Shown here: in pieces, positions 15,700-31,327 of the stretch
Numbering within the stretch: the stretch's first letter is position 1
How the letters are laid out: each line of letters starts with the position of its first letter
Origin: Trissonchulus latispiculum
Taxonomy: Eukaryota > Nematoda > Enoplea > Enoplida > Ironidae
Assembly (NCBI GenBank): GCA_030248195.1
Contig: JASAND010026013.1
Span: forward strand, 1-64,000
Direction of reading: 5' to 3'
DNA: 64,000 nucleotides
Program-made: the position numbers and the translations under genes
The notes under the pieces: generated by a model
Told to the model about the DNA's origin: nothing
The model's input: only the letters and a program-made list of their open reading frames with translations
Database searches by the model: none

Positions 15700-17110
15700 C
15701 ACCAGACGGGCCAATTTGATTTTCATACAGGGTCTAACAGCCAAAAGTCATCTGAAATGGCCAACCACACGCGCCCTTGTGATTCTCATCCCGGGTGAAA
15801 CAGCCGAATGCCATCAGAAATGGCCCACCAGACGGACCATTTTGATTGTCATCCCGCGTGAAACAAGCCGAACTGCCATCGTAAATGACCCAGCAGTCGG
15901 GCCATTTTGATTCTCATCCCGCTTAAAATTGCCGAATGCTATCGGAAATGGCCCACCAGACGGGCCACTTTGATTGTCATCCCGCGTGAAACAGCCTAAC
16001 TGCCATCGGAAATGGCCCACCAGACGGGCCATTTTATTCTCATCCCGGCGTAAAACAGCTCGAATGCCATCGAAAATAGCCCACCAGACGGACCCATTTT
16101 GATTGTCATCCCGCTGAAACAGCCGAATGCCATCGGAAATGGCCCACCCGACCGGGCCATTTTTATTGACATCCAGCGTAAAACAGCCGAATGCCACCGG
16201 AAATGGCCCGCAGACGGGCCATTTTTATTGTCATCCAGCGTGACACAGCCGAACTCATCGGAAATGGCCCAACAGACGGGCCACTTTGATTCTCACCCGG
16301 GTTATACCCACAAAGTCATCGGAAATAGCCCGCCAGACGGGCCATTTTGACATCATCCTTGTGAACCAGCCAAAAGTCACCGGAAATGGCCCACCAGACG
16401 GGCCATTTCGATTCTCATCCCGGGTGAAACAGCCACAAAGTCGTCGAAAATGGCCCACCAGACGGGCCATTTTGATCTCATCCAGCGCGGTGAAACAGCC
16501 GAATGCTTTCGAAATGGCCCACCAGACGCGCCATTTTGACTTCTCATCCCGTGTAAAATTGCCGAATGCTGCGAAAGTCCACTCTTTGATTTCCTCCCGG
16601 GTGTAACAGCCAAAAGTCATCCTCGCCCCCCCCAGACGCGCCATTTTTGATTCTCATCCCGGGTGAAACAGCCGAATGCCATCGGAAATGGCCCACCAGA
16701 CGACCATTTTGATTGTCATCCCGCGAAACTGCCGACCATGCCATCGGGAAATGGCCCACCAGACGGGCCATTTTCATTGACATCCAGCGTAAAACAGCCG
16801 GAACGGGCCATCGGAAATGGCCCACCAGACGGGCCATTTTTATTGTCATCCAGCGTGAAACAGCCAGAATCGCTATCGGAAATGGCCCAACAGACGGGCC
16901 ACTTTGATTTCATCCCGGGTTATACGGCCAAAAGTCATCGGAAATGCCGGCCCACAAGACGGCCATTTTTATTGACATCCCTTGTGAAACAGCCAAAAGT
17001 CATCGGAAATGGCCCACCAGACGGGCCATTTTGACTTCCATCCCAGGTGAAACAGCCAAAAGTCATCGGAAATGGCCCACCAGACGGGCCATTTTGACTC
17101 TCACCCCGCG
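15700..17110. repeat. Indel-rich, degenerate segment inside the 63-bp array
   Basis: Monomers here carry many one- to several-base insertions, deletions and small losses, for example around 15,860, 16,020-16,060, 16,255, 16,300-16,330, 16,565-16,640, 16,735 and 16,795. The long open frames that run through neighbouring monomers are cut into short pieces. On both sides the array quickly returns to exact 63-bp spacing. Either this is an older, less homogenised block or a stretch of poor consensus. Confidence 0.75.
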
Positions 17111-20100
17111 TGAAACAGCCGAATTCTTTCGAAAATGGCCCACCAGACGGGCCATTTTGATTCTCATCCCGTGTAAAACTGCCGAATGCTATCGGAAATG
17201 GCCCACCAGACGGGCCATTTTGATTTTCATCCCGGGTCTAACAGCCAAAAGTCATCTGAAATGGCCAACCAGACGCGCCATTTTGATTCTCATCCCGGGT
17301 GAAACAGCCGAATGCCATCGGAAATGGCCCACCAGACGGACCATTTTGATTGTCATCCCCGCGTTAAACAGCCGAATGCCATCGGAAATGGCAAACCAGA
17401 CGGGCCAGTTTTATTGACATCCAGCGTGAAACAGCAGAGAGCTCGCGGAAAGTGACCACCAGACGGGGCAGTTTGATTTTCGTCCCGCGTAAAATTGCCG
17501 AATGCCATTGGAAGTGGCAAACCAGACGTGCCATTTCGATTCTCATCCCGGGTGAAACAGCCGAATGCCATCGGAAATGGCCCACCAGACGGGCCACTTT
17601 GATTGTCATCCCGGGTGAAACAGCCGAATGCCATGGGAAATGGCCCACCAGACGGACCATTTTGATTGTCATCCCGCGTGAAACAGCCGAATGCCTTCGG
17701 AAATGGCAAACCAGACGGACCATTTTTATTGACATCCAGCTTGAAACAGCCGAATGCTATCGGAAATGGCCCACCAGACGGACCATTTTGATTGTCATCC
17801 CGCGTGAAACAGCCGAATGCCTTCGGAAATGGCAAACCAGACGGACCATTTTTATTGACATCCAGCGTAAAACAGCCGAATGCCATCGGAAATGGCCCAC
17901 CAGACGGGCCATTTTGATTCTCATCCCGTGTAAAATTGCCGAATGCTATCGGAAATGGCCCACCAGACGGGCCATTTTGATTTTCATCCCGGGTGAAACA
18001 GCCAAAAGTCATCTGAAATGGCCCACCAGACGCGCCATGTTGATTCTCATCTCGCGTAAAACAGCCGAATGCCATCGGAAATGGCCCACCAGACGGACCA
18101 TTTTGATTGTCATCCCGTGTGAAACTGCCGAATGCTATCTGCAATGGCCCACCAGACGGTCCATTTTGATTGTCATCCCGGGTGAAACAGCCGAATGATA
18201 TCGGAAATGGCCCACCAGACGGGACATTTTGATTGTCATCCCAGGTGAAACAGCCAAAAGCCATCGGAAATGGTCCAACAGACGGGCCATTTTGATTGTC
18301 ATCCCACGTGAAACAGCCAAAAGTCATCTGAAATGGCCCACCAGACGCGCCATTTTGATTCTCATCCCGGGTGAAACAGCCGAATGCCATCGGAAATGGC
18401 CCACCAGACGGACCATTTTGATTGTCATCCCGCGTGAAACAGCCGAATGCTATCAGAAATGGCCCAGCAGACGGGTCATTTTGACTCTCATCCAGCGTGA
18501 AACAGCCGAATGCTATCGGAAATGGCCCAGCAGACGGGCCATTTTGATTGTCATCCCGGGTGAAACAGCCGAATGATATCGGAAATGGCCCACCAGACGG
18601 GACATTTTGATTGTCATCCCAGGTGAAACAGCCAAAAGCCATCGGAAATGGCCCACCAGACGGGACATTTTGATTGTCATCCCAGGTGAAACAGCCAAAA
18701 GCCATCGGAAATGGTCCAACAGACGGGCCATTTTGATTGTCATCCCAGGTGAAACAGCCAAAATCCATCGGAAATGGTCCACCAGACGGGCCATTTTGAT
18801 TGTCATCCCGGGTTAAACAGCCGAATGCCATCTGAAATGGCCCACCAGACGGGCCATTTTGATTCTCATCCCGGGTGAAACAGCCGAATGCCATCGGAAA
18901 TGGCCCACCAGACGGACCATTTTGATTGTCATCCCGTGTAAAATTGCCGAATGCTATCGGAAATGGCCCACCAGACGGGCCATTTTGATTTTCATCCCGG
19001 GTGTAACAGCCGAATGTCATCGGAAATGGCCCACCAGACGGACCATTTTGATTGTCATCCAGGGTGAAACAGCCGAATGCCATCGGAAATCGCCCACCAG
19101 ACGGACCATTTTGATTGTCATCCCGTGTAAAATTGCCGAATGCTATCGGAAATGGCCCACCAGACGGGCCATTTTGATTTTCATCCCGGGTGTAACAGCC
19201 AAAAGTCATCTGAAATGGCCCACCAGACGCGCCATTTTGATTCTCATCCAGCGTGAAACAGCCAAATGCTATCGGAAATGGCCCAGCAGACGGGCCATTT
19301 TGACTCTCATCCAGCGTGAAACAGCCGAATGCTATCGGAAATGGCCCAGCAGACGGGCCATTTTGATTCTCATCCCGTGTAAAATTGCCGAATGCTATCG
19401 GAAATGGCCCACCAGACGGGCCATTTTGATTTTCATCCCGGGTGAAACAGCGTAAAGTCATCTGAAATGGCCCACCAGACGCGCCATTTTGATTTTCATC
19501 CCGGGTGAAACAGCGAAAAGTCATCTGAAATGGCCCACCAGACGCGCCATTTTGATTCTCATCCCGGGTGAAACAGCCGAATGCCATCGGAAATCGCCCA
19601 CCAGACGGACCATTTTGATTGTCATCCCGTGTAAAATTGCCGAATGCTATCGGAAATGGCCCACCAGACGGGCCATTTTGATTCTCATCCCGTGTAAAAT
19701 TGCCGAATGCTATCGGAAATGGCCCACCAGACGGGCCATTTTGATTTTCATCCCGGGTGAAACAGCCAAAAGTCATCTGAAATGGCCCACCAGACGCGCC
19801 ATTTTGATTCTCATCCCGGGTGTAACAGCCAAAAGTCATCTGAAATGGCCCACCAGACGCGCCATTTTGATTCTCATCCCGGGTGAAACAGCCGAATGCC
19901 ATCGGAAATGGCCCACCAGACGGACCATTTTGATTGTCATCCCGCGTGAAACAGCCGAATGCCATCGGAAATGGCAAACCAGACGGGCCATTTTTATTGA
20001 CATCCAGCGTGAAACAGCCGAATGCTATCGGAAATGGCCCACCAGACGGGCCATTTTGATTTTCATCCCGCGTAAAATTGCCGAATGCCATTGGAAATGG

Positions 20101-23100
20101 CAAACCAGACGTGCCATTTTGATTCTCATCCCGGGTGAAACAGCCGAATGCTGTCGGAAATGGCCCAGCAGACGGGCCATTTTGATTCTCATCCCGTGTA
20201 AAATTGCCGAATGCTATCGGAAATGGCCCACCAGACGGGCCATTTTGATTCTCATCCCGGGTGAAACAGCCGAATGCCATCGGAAATGGCCCACCAGACG
20301 GACCATTTTGATTGTCATCCCGCGTGAAACAGCCGAATGCTATCGGAAATAGCCCACCAGACGGGCCATTTTGATTCTCATCCCGCGTAAAATTGCCGAA
20401 TGAGATCGGAAATGCCCCCCGAGACACGCCATTATCATTATCATCCCGCGGAAAACAGCCGAATGCCATCGGAAATGGCCCACCAGACGGACCATTTTGA
20501 TTGTCATCCCGCGTGAAACAGCCGAATGCCATCGGAAATAGCCCACCAGACGGGCCATTTTGATTCTCATCCCGGGTGAAACAGCCGAATGCCATCGGAA
20601 ATGGTCCACCGGACCGGTAACTTTGATTGTCATCCCGCGTGAAACAGCCGAATGCCATCGGAAATGGCCCAGCAGCGGGCCATTTTGATTCTCATCCCGC
20701 GTAAAATTGCCGAATGCTATCGGAAATGGCCCACCAGACGGGCCACTTTGATTGTCATCCCGCGTGAAACAGCCGAATGCCATCGGAAATGGCCCACCAG
20801 ACGGCCCATTTTCATTCTCATCCCTCGTAAAACAGCCGAATGCCATCGGAAATGGCCCACCAGACGGGCCATTTTGATTGTCATCCCGCGTGATACAGCC
20901 GAATGCCATCGGAAATGACCCAGCAGACGGGCCATTATGATTCTCATCCCGCGTAAAATTGCCGAATGCTATCGGAAATGGCCCACCAGACGGGCCACTT
21001 TGATTGTCATCCCGCGTGAAACAGCCGAATGCCATCTAAAATGGCCCACCAGACGGGCCATTTTGATTCTCATCCCGCGTAAAACAGCCGAATGCCATCG
21101 GAAATGGCCCACCAGACGGACCATTTTGATTGTCATCCCGCGTGAAACAGCGGAATGCCATCGGAAATGGTCCACCTGACCGGCTACTTTGATTGTCATC
21201 CCGCGTGAAACAGCCGAATGCCATCGGAAATGGCCCACCAGACGGGCCACTTTGATTGTCATCCCGCGTGAAACAGCCGAATGCCATCGGAAATGGCCCA
21301 CCAGATGGGCCATTTTCATTCTTATCCCGCGTAAAACAGCCGAATGCCATCGGAAATGGCCCACCAGACGGGCCATTTTGATTGTCATCCCGCGTGATAC
21401 AGCCGAATGCCATCGGAAATGACCCAGCAGACGGGCCATTATGATTCTCATCCCGCGTAAAATTGCCGAATGCTATCGGAAATGGCCCACCAGACGGACC
21501 ACATTGATTGTCATCCCGCGTGAAACAGCCGAATGCCATCTAAAATGGCCCACCAGACGGGCCATTTTGATTGTCATCCCGCGTGAAACAGCCGAATGCC
21601 ATCGGAAATGGCCCACCAGACGGGCCATTTTTATTGACATCCAGCGTAAAACAGCCGAATGCCATCGGAAATGGCCCACCAGGCGGGCCATTTTTATTGT
21701 CATCCAGCGTGAAACAGCAGAATGCTATCGGAAATGGCCCAACAGACGGGCCATTTTGATTCTCATCCCGGGTTATACCGCCACATGTCATCGTAAATGG
21801 CCCACCAGACGGGCCATTTTTATTGACATCCCTTGTGAAACAGCCAAAAGTCATCGGAAATGGCCCACCGGACGGGCCATTTTGATTCTCATCCCGGGTG
21901 AAACAGCAAAAAGACATCGGAAATGGCCCACCATACGGGCCATTTTGATTCTCATCCAGCGTGAAACAGCAGAATGCTATCGAAAATGGCCCACCAGACG
22001 GGCCATTTTGATTCTCATCCCGTGTAAAATTGCCGAATGCTATCGGAAATGGCCCACCAGACGGGCCATTTTTATTGACATCCAGCGTAAAACAGCCGAA
22101 TGCCATCGGAAATGGCCCACCAGACGGGCCATTTTGATTCTCATCCCGTGTAAAATTGCCGAATGCTATCGGAAATGGCCCACCAGACGGGCCATTTTGA
22201 TTTTCATCCCGGGTGAAACAGCCAAAAGTCATCTGAAATGGCCCACCAGACGCGCCATTTTGATTCTCATCCCGGGTGAAACAGCCGAATGCCATCGGAA
22301 ATGGCCCACCAGACGGACCACTTTGATTGTCATCCCGGGTGAAACAGCCGAATGCCATCGGAAATGGCCCACCAGACGGACCATTTTGATTGTCATCCCG
22401 CGTGAAACAGCCGAATGCCTTCGGAAATGGCAAACCAGACGGACCATTTTTATTGACATCCAGCTTGAAACAGCCGAATGCCATCGGAAATGGCCCACCA
22501 GACGGACCATTTTGATTGTCATCCCGCGTGAAACAGCCGAATGCCTTCGGAAATGGCAAACCAGACGGACCATTTTGATTGTCATCCCGCGTGAAACAGC
22601 CGAATGCCATCGGAAATAGCCCACCAGACGGGCCATTTTGATTCTCATCCCGGGTGAAACAGCCGAATGCCATCGGAAATGGTCCACCAGACCGGCCACT
22701 TTGATTGTCATCCCGCGTGAAACAGCCGAATGCCATCGGAAATGGCCCAGCAGCGGGCCATTTTGATTCTCATCCCGCGTAAAATTGCCGAATGCTATCG
22801 GAAATGGCCCACCAGACGGGCCACTTTGATTGTCATCCCGCGTGAAACAGCCGAATGCCATCGGAAATGGCCCACCAGACGGGCCATTTTCATTCTCATC
22901 CCGCGTAAAACAGCCGAATGCCATGGAAATGGCCCACCAGACGGGCCATTTTGATTGTCATCCGCGTGATACAGCCGAATGCCATCGGAAATGACCCAGC
23001 AGACGGGCCATTTTGATTCTCATCCCGCGTAAAATTGCCGAATGCTATCGGAAATGGCCCACCAGACGGGCCACTTTGATTGTCATCCCGCGTGAAACAG

Positions 23101-26100
23101 CCGAATGCCATCTAAAATGGCCCACCAGACGGGCCATTTTGATTCTCATCCAGCGTAAAACAGCCGAATGCCATCGGAAATGGCCCACCAGACGGACCAT
23201 TTTGATTGTCATCCCGCGTGAAACAGCCGAATGCCATCGGAAATGGTCCACCAGACCGGCTACTTTGATTGTCATCCCGCGTGAAACAGCCGAATGCCAT
23301 CGGAAATGACCCACCAGCGGGCCATTTTGATTCTCATCCCGCGTAAAATTGCCGAATGCTATCGGAAATGGCCCACCAGACGGGCCACTTTGATTGTCAT
23401 CCCGCGTGAAACAGCCGAATGCCATCGGAAATGGCCCACCAGACGGGCCATTTTCATTCTTATCCCGCGTAAAACAGCCGAATGCCATCGGAAATGACCC
23501 AGCAGACGGGCCATTATGATTCTCATCCCGCGTAAAATTGCCGAATGCTATCGGAAATGGCCCACCAGACGGGCCACTTTGATTGTCATCCCGCGTGAAA
23601 CAGCCGAATGCCATCTAAAATAGCCCACCAGACGGGCCATTTTTATTGTCATCCCGCGTGAAACAGCCTAAAGACATCGGAAATGGCCCACCAGACGGGC
23701 CATTTTTATTGACATCCATCGTAAAACAGCCGAATGCAATCGAAAATGGCCCAACAGACGGGCCATTTTTATTGACATCCCGCCTGAAACAGCAGCATGC
23801 AATCGGAAATGGCCCAACAGACGGGCCATTTTGATTCTCATCCCGCGTTATACGGCCAAAAGCCATCGGAAATGGCCCACCAGACGGGCCATTTTTATTG
23901 ACATCCCTTGTGAAACAGCCAAAAGTCATCGGAAATGGCCCACCGGACGGGCCATTTTGATTCTCATCCCGGGTGAAACAGCCAAAAGTCATCGGAAATG
24001 GCCCACCAGACGGGCCATTTTGATTCTCATCCATCGTGAAACAGCCGAATGCTTTCGAAACTGGCCCACCAGACGGGCCATTTGATTCTCATCCCGTGTA
24101 AAATTGCCGAATGCTATCGGAAATGGCCCACCAGACGGGCCATTTTGATTTTCATCCCGGGTGTAACAGCCAAAAGTCATCTGAAATGGCCCACCAGACG
24201 CGCCATTTTGATTCTCATCCCGGGTGAAACAGCCGAATGCCAGAATGCCATCGGAAATGGCCCACCAGACGGACCATTTTGATTGTCATCCCGCGTGAAA
24301 CAGCCGAATGCCATCGGAAATGGCAAACCAGACGGGCCATTTTTATTGACATCCAGCGTGAAACAGCCGAATGCTATCGGAAATGGCCCACCAGTCGGGC
24401 CATTTTGATTTTCATCCCGCGTAAAATTGCCGAATGCCATTGGAAATGGCAAACCAGACGTGCCATTTTGATTCTCATCCCGGGTGAAACAGCCGAATGC
24501 TGTCGGAAATGGCCCAGCAGACGGGCCATTTTGATTTTCATCCCGGGTGAAACAGCCAAAAGTCATCTGAAATGGGCCACCAGACGCGCCATTTTGATTC
24601 TCATCCCGGGTGAAACAGCCGAATGCCATCGGAAATGGCCCACCAGACGGACCATTTTGATTGTCATCCCGCGTGAAACAGCCGAATGCCATCGGAAATG
24701 GCCCACCAGACGGGCCATTTTTATTGACATCCAGCGTGAAACAGCCGAATGCTATCGGAAATGGCCCACCAGACGGGCCATTTTGATTCTCATCCCGCGT
24801 AAAATTGCCGAATGCCATTGGCAATGGCCCACCAGACGGGCCATTTTGATTCTCATCCCGCGTAAAACAGCCGAATGCCATCGGAAATGGCCCACCAGAC
24901 GGACCATTTTGATTGTCATCCCGCGTGAAACAGCCGAATGCCATCGGAAATTGCCCACCAGACGGGCCATTTTGATTCTCATCCCGGGTAAAACAGCCGA
25001 ATGCCATCGGAAATGGTCCACCAGACCGGCTACTTTGATTGTCATCCCGCGTGATACAGCCGAATGCCATCGGTAATGGCCCAGCAGACGGGCCATTTTG
25101 ATTCTCATCCCGTGTAAAATTGCCGAATGCTATCGGAAATGGCCCACCAGACGGGCCACTTTGATTGTCATCCCGCGTGAAACAGCCGAATGCCATCGGA
25201 AATGGCCCACCAGACGGGCCATTTTGATTCTCATCCCGCGTAAAACAGCCGAATGCCATCGGAAATGGCCCACCAGACGGGCCATTTTGATTGTCATCCC
25301 GCGTGATACAGCCGAATGCCATCGGAAATGACCCAGCAGACGGGCCATTATGATTCTCATCCCGCGTAAAATTGCCGAATGCTATCGGAAATGGCCCACC
25401 AGACGGGCCACTTTGATTGTCATCCCGCGTAAAATTGCCGAATGCTATCGGAAATGGCCCACCAGACGGGCCACTTTGATTGTCATCCCGCGTGAAACAG
25501 CCGAATGCCATCGGAAATGGCCCACCAGACGGGCCATTTTGATTGTCATCCCGCGTGATACAGCCGAATGCCATCGGAAATGACCCAGCAGACGGGCCAT
25601 TATGATTCTCATCCCGCGTAAAATTGCCGAATGCTATCGGAAATGGCCCACCAGACGGGCCACTTTGATTGTCATCCCGCGTGAAACAGCCGAATGCCAT
25701 CTAAAATGGCCCACCAGACGGGCCACTTTGATTGTCATCCCGCGTAAAATTGCCGAATGCTATCGGAAATGGCCCACCAGACGGGCCACTTTGATTGTCA
25801 TCCCGCGTGAAACAGCCGAATGCCATCGGAAATGGCCCACCAGACGGGCCATTTTGATTGTCATCCCGCGTGATACAGCCGAATGCCATCGGAAATGACC
25901 CAGCAGACGGGCCATTATGATTCTCATCCCGCGTAAAATTGCCGAATGCTATCGGAAATGGCCCACCAGACGGGCCACTTTGATTGACATCCCTTGTGAA
26001 ACAGCCAAAAGTCAACGGAAAAGCCCCACCGGAGCGCCCATTTTGATTCTCATCCCGGGTGAAACAGCCAAAAGTCATCGGAAATGGCCGACCAGACGGG

Positions 26101-27867
26101 CCATTTTGATTCTCATCCCGCGTTAAACTGCCGAATGCCATCGGAAATGGCCCACCAGACGGGCCATTTTTATTGACATCCCGCGTCAAACAGCCGAATG
26201 CCATCGGAAATGGCCCACCAGACGGGCCATTTTTATTGTCATCCAGCGTGAAACAGCAGAATGCTATCGGAAATGGCCCAACAGACGGGCCATTTTGATT
26301 TTCATCCCGGGTTATACGGCCAAAAGTCATCGGAAATGGCCCACCAGACGGGCCATTTTTATTGACATCCCTTGTGAAACAGCCAAAAGACATCGGAAAT
26401 GGCCCACCGGACGGGCCATTTTGATTCTAATCCAGGGTGAAACAGCCAAAAGTCATCGGAAATGGCCCACCAGACGGGCCATTTTGATTCTCATCCATCG
26501 TGAAACAGCCGAATGCTTTCGAAAATGGCCCACCAGACGGGCCATTTGATTCTCATCCCGTGTAAAATTGCCGAATGCTATCGGAAATGGCCCACCAGAC
26601 GGGCCATTTTGATTTTCATCCCGGGTGTAACAGCCAAAAGTCATCTGAAATGGCCCACCAGACGCGCCATTTTGATTCTCATCCCGGGTGAAACAGCCGA
26701 ATGCCATCGGAAATGGCCCACCAGACGGACCATTTTGATTGTCATCCCGCGTGAAACAGCCGAATGCCATCTGAAATGGCAAACCAGACGGGCCATTTTT
26801 ATTGACATCCAGCGTGAAACAGCCGAATGCTATCGGAAATGGCCCACCAGACGGGTCATTTTGATTTTCATCCCGCGTAAAATTGCCGAATGCCATTGGA
26901 AATGGCAAACCAGACGTGCCATTTTGATTCTCATCCCGGGCGAAACAGCCGAATGCCATCGGAAATGGCCCACCAGACGGGCCACTTTGATTGTCATCCA
27001 GCGTGAAACAGCCGAATGCTATCGGAAATGGCCCAGCAGACGGGCCATTTTGAATCTCATCCCGCGTAAAATTGCCGAATGCTATCGGAAATGGCCCACC
27101 AGACGGGCAATTTTGATTCTCATCCCGGGTGAAACAGCCAAAAGCCATCGGAAATGGCCCACCAGATGGGCCATATTAATTGTCATCCCGCGTAAAATTG
27201 CCGAATGCTATCGGAAATGGCCCACCAGACGGGCCACTTTGATTGCATCCCGCGTGAAACAGCCGAATGCCATCGGGAATGGCCGACCAGACGGGCCATT
27301 TTGATTTTCATCCCGCGTAAAACAGCCGAATGCCATCGGAAATGGCCCACCAGACGGGCCATTTTGATTCTCATCCCGGATGAAACAGCCAAAAGTCATC
27401 GGAAATGGCCCACCGGACGGGCCATTTTGATTCTCATCCAGCGTGAAACAGCCGAATGCTATCGAAAATGGCCCACCAGACGGGCCATTTTGATTCTCAT
27501 CCAGCGTGAAACAGCCAAATGCTATCGGAAATAGCCCACCAGACGGGCCATTTTGATTCTCATCCCGGGTGAAACAGCCGAATGCCATCGGAAATCGTCC
27601 ACCAGACGGGCCATTTTGATTGTCATCCCGCGTGATACAGCCGAATGCCATCGGAAATGTCCCAGCAGACGGGCCATTTTGATTGTCATCCCGCGTAAAA
27701 CTGCCGAATGCAATCGGAAATGGCCCACCAGACGGGCCACTTTGATTGTCATCCCGCGTGAAACAGCCGAATGCCATCTAAAATGGCCCACCAGACGGGC
27801 CATTTTGATTCTCATCCCGCGTAAAACAGCCGAATGCCATCGAAAATAGCCCACCAGACGGACCATT

Positions 27868-29233
27868 TTGATTGTCATCCCGCGTGAAACAGCCGAATGC
27901 CATCGGAAATGGCCCACCAGACGGGCCATTTTTATTGACATCCAGCGTAAAACAGCCGAATGCCATCGGAAATGGCCCACCAGACGGGCCATTTTTATTG
28001 TCATCCAGCGTGAAACAGCCGAATGCTATCGGAAATGGCCGAACAGACGGGCCATTTTGATTCTCATCCCGGGTTATACGACCAAAAGTCATCGGAAATG
28101 GCCCACCAGACGGGCCATTTTTATTGACATCCCTTGTGAAACAGCCGAATGCCATCGGAAATGGTCCACCAGACGGGCCAGTTTGATTGTCATCCCGCGT
28201 GAAACAGCCGAATGCCATCGGAAATGACCCAGCAGACGGGCCATTATGATTCTCATCTGCGTAAAATTGCCGAATGCTATCGGAAATGGCCCACCAGACG
28301 GCCACTTTGATTGTCATCCCGCGTGAAACAGCCGAATGCCATCTGAAATGGCCCACCAGACGCGCCATTTTGATTCTCATCCCGCGTAAAACAGCCGAAT
28401 GCCATCGAAAATAGCCCACCAGACGGACCATTTTGATTGTCATCCCGCGTGAAACAGCCGAATGCCATCGGAAATGGCCCACCAGACGGGCCATTTTTAT
28501 TGACATCCAGCGTAAAACAGCCGAATGCCATCGGAAATGGCCCACCAGACGGGCCATTTTTATTGTCATCCAGCGTGAAACAGCCGAATGCTATCGGAAA
28601 TCGTCCACCAGACGGGCCATTTTGATTGTCATCCCGCGTGATACAGCCGAATGCCATCGGAAATGACCCAGCAGACGGGCCATTATGATTCTCATCCCAC
28701 GTAAAATTGCCGAATGCTATCGGAAATGGCCCACCAGACGGGCCACTTTGATTGTCATCCCGCGTGAAACAGCCGAATGCCATCTAAAATGGCCCACCAG
28801 ACGGGCCATTTTGATTCTCATCCCGCGTAAAACAGCCGAATGCCATCGAAAATAGCCCACCAGACGGACCATTTTGATTGTCATCCCGCGTGAAACAGCC
28901 GAATGCCATCGGAAATGGCCCACCAGACGGGCCATTTTTATTGACATCCAGCGTAAAACAGCCGAATGCCATCGGAAATGGCCCACCAGACGGGCCATTT
29001 TTATTGTCATCCAGCGTGAAACAGCCGAATGCTATCGGAAATGGCCGAACAGACGGGCCATTTTGATTCTCATCCCGGGTTATACGACCAAAAGTCATCG
29101 GAAATGGCCCACCAGACGGGCCATTTTTATTGACATCCCTTGTGAAACAGCCGAATGCCATCGGAAATGGTCCACCAGACGGGCCAGTTTGATTGTCATC
29201 CCGCGTGATACAGCCGAATGCCATCGGAAATGA
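27868..29233. repeat. Higher-order duplication in the satellite (about 16 monomers, 1,006 bp)
   Basis: The block at 27,868-28,227 recurs at 28,874-29,233 with the same order of monomer variants. Translated, the two 119-codon stretches differ at a single residue. A further partial copy starts at 29,440. The spacing of 1,006 bp is 16 monomers minus 2 bp, so a multi-monomer unit was copied recently, including its private variants. Confidence 0.8.
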
Positions 29234-31327
29234 CCCAGCAGACGGGCCATTATGATTCTCATCTGCGTAAAATTGCCGAATGCTATCGGAAATGGCCCAC
29301 CAGACGGGCCACTTTGATTGTCATCCCGCGTGAAACAGCCGAATGCCATCTAAAATGGCCCACCAGACGGGCCATTTTGATTCTCATCCCGCGTAAAACA
29401 GCCGAATGCCATCGAAAATAGCCCACCAGACGGACCATTTTGATTGTCATCCCGCGTGAAACAGCCGAATGCCATCGGAAATGGCCCACCAGACGGGCCA
29501 TTTTTATTGACATCCAGCGTAAAACAGCCGAATGCCATCGGAAATGGCCCACCAGACGGGCCATTTTTATTGTCATCCAGCGTGAAACAGCCGAATGCTA
29601 TCGGAAATGGCCCAACAGACGGGCCATTTTGATTCTCATCCCGGGTTATACGGCCAAAGTCATCGGAAATGGCCCACCAGACGGGCCATTTTATTGACAT
29701 CCCTTGTGAAACAGCCAAAAGTCATCTGAAATGGCCCACCAGACGCGCCATTTTGATTCTCATCCCGGGTGAAACAGCCGAATGCCATCGGAAATGGCCC
29801 ACCAGACGGGCCATTTTTATTGACATCCAGCGTGAAAGAGCCGAATGCCATCGGAAATGGCCCACCAGACGGACCATTTTGATTGTCATCCCGCGTGAAA
29901 CAGCCGAATGCTATCGGAAATGGCCCACCAGACGGGCCATTTTTATTGACATCCAGCGTAAAACAGCCGAATGCCATCGGAAATGGCCCACCAGACGTGC
30001 CATTTTTATTGTCATCCAGCGTGAAACAGCCGAATGCTATCGGAAATGGCCCAACAGACGGGCCATTTTGATTCTCATCCCGGGTTATACGGCCAAAAGT
30101 CATCGGAAATGGCCCACCAGACGGGCCATTTTTATTGTCATCCCTTGTGAAACAGCCAAAAGTCATCGGAAATGGCCCACCAGACGGGCCATTTCGATTC
30201 TCATCCCGGGTGAAACAGCCAAAAGTCATCGGAAATGGCCCACCAGACGGGCCATTTTGATTCTCATCCAGCGTGAAACAGCCGAATGTTTTCGAAAATG
30301 GCCCACCAGACGGGCCATTTTGATTCTCATTCCGTGTAAAATTGCCGAATGCCATCGGAAATGGCCCACCAGACGGACCATTTTGATTGTCATCCCGCGT
30401 GAAACAGCCGAATGCCATCTGAAATGGCAAACCAGACGGGCCATTTTTATTGACATCCAGCGTGAAACAGCCGAATGCTATCGGAAATGGCCCACCAGAC
30501 GGGTCATTTTGATTTTCATCCCGCGTAAAATTGCCGAATGCCATTGGAAATGGCAAACCAGACGTGCCATTTTGATTCTCATCCCGGGTGAAACAGCCGA
30601 ATGCCATCGGAAATGGCCCACCAGACGGGCCACTTTGATTGTCATCCAGCGTGAAACAGCCGAATGCTATCGGAAATGGCCCACCAGACGGGCCACTTTG
30701 ATTGTAATCCCGCGAGAAAAAGCAGAATGCCATCTAAAATGGCCCACCAGACGGGCCATTTTGATTCTCATCCCGCGTAAAACAGCCGAATGCCATCGAA
30801 AATAGCCCACCAGACGGACCATTTTGATTGTCATCCCGCGTGAAACAGCCGAATGCCATCGGAAATGGCCCACCAGACGGGCCATTTTTATTTACATCCA
30901 GCGTTAAACAGCCGAATGCCATCGGAAATGGCCCACCAGACGGGCCATTTTTATTGTCATCCAGCGTGAAACAGCCGAATGCTATCGGAAATGGCCCAAC
31001 AGACGGGCCACTTTGATTCTCATCCCGGGTTATACGGCCAAAAGTCATCGGAAATGGCCCACCAGACGGGCCATTTTGATTGTCATCCCGCGTGATACAG
31101 CCGAATGCCATCGGAAATGACCCAGCAGACGGGCCATTATGATTCTCATCCCGCGTAAAATTGCCGAATGCTATCGGAAATGGCCCACCAGACGGGCCAC
31201 TTTGATTGTCATCCCGCGTGAAACAGCCGAATGCCATCTAAAATGGCCCACCAGACGGGCCATTTTGATTCTCATCCCGCGTAAAACAGCCGAATGCCAT
31301 CGAAAATAGCCCACCAGACGGACCATT

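Noticed and set aside
17353..20658. 1,101-codon minus-strand frame of 21-residue repeats as a giant repeat protein
   Set aside because: Equivalent long frames exist on the opposite strand and in other frames, as expected from a stop-free 63-bp period. There is no unique domain, signal peptide or start context.
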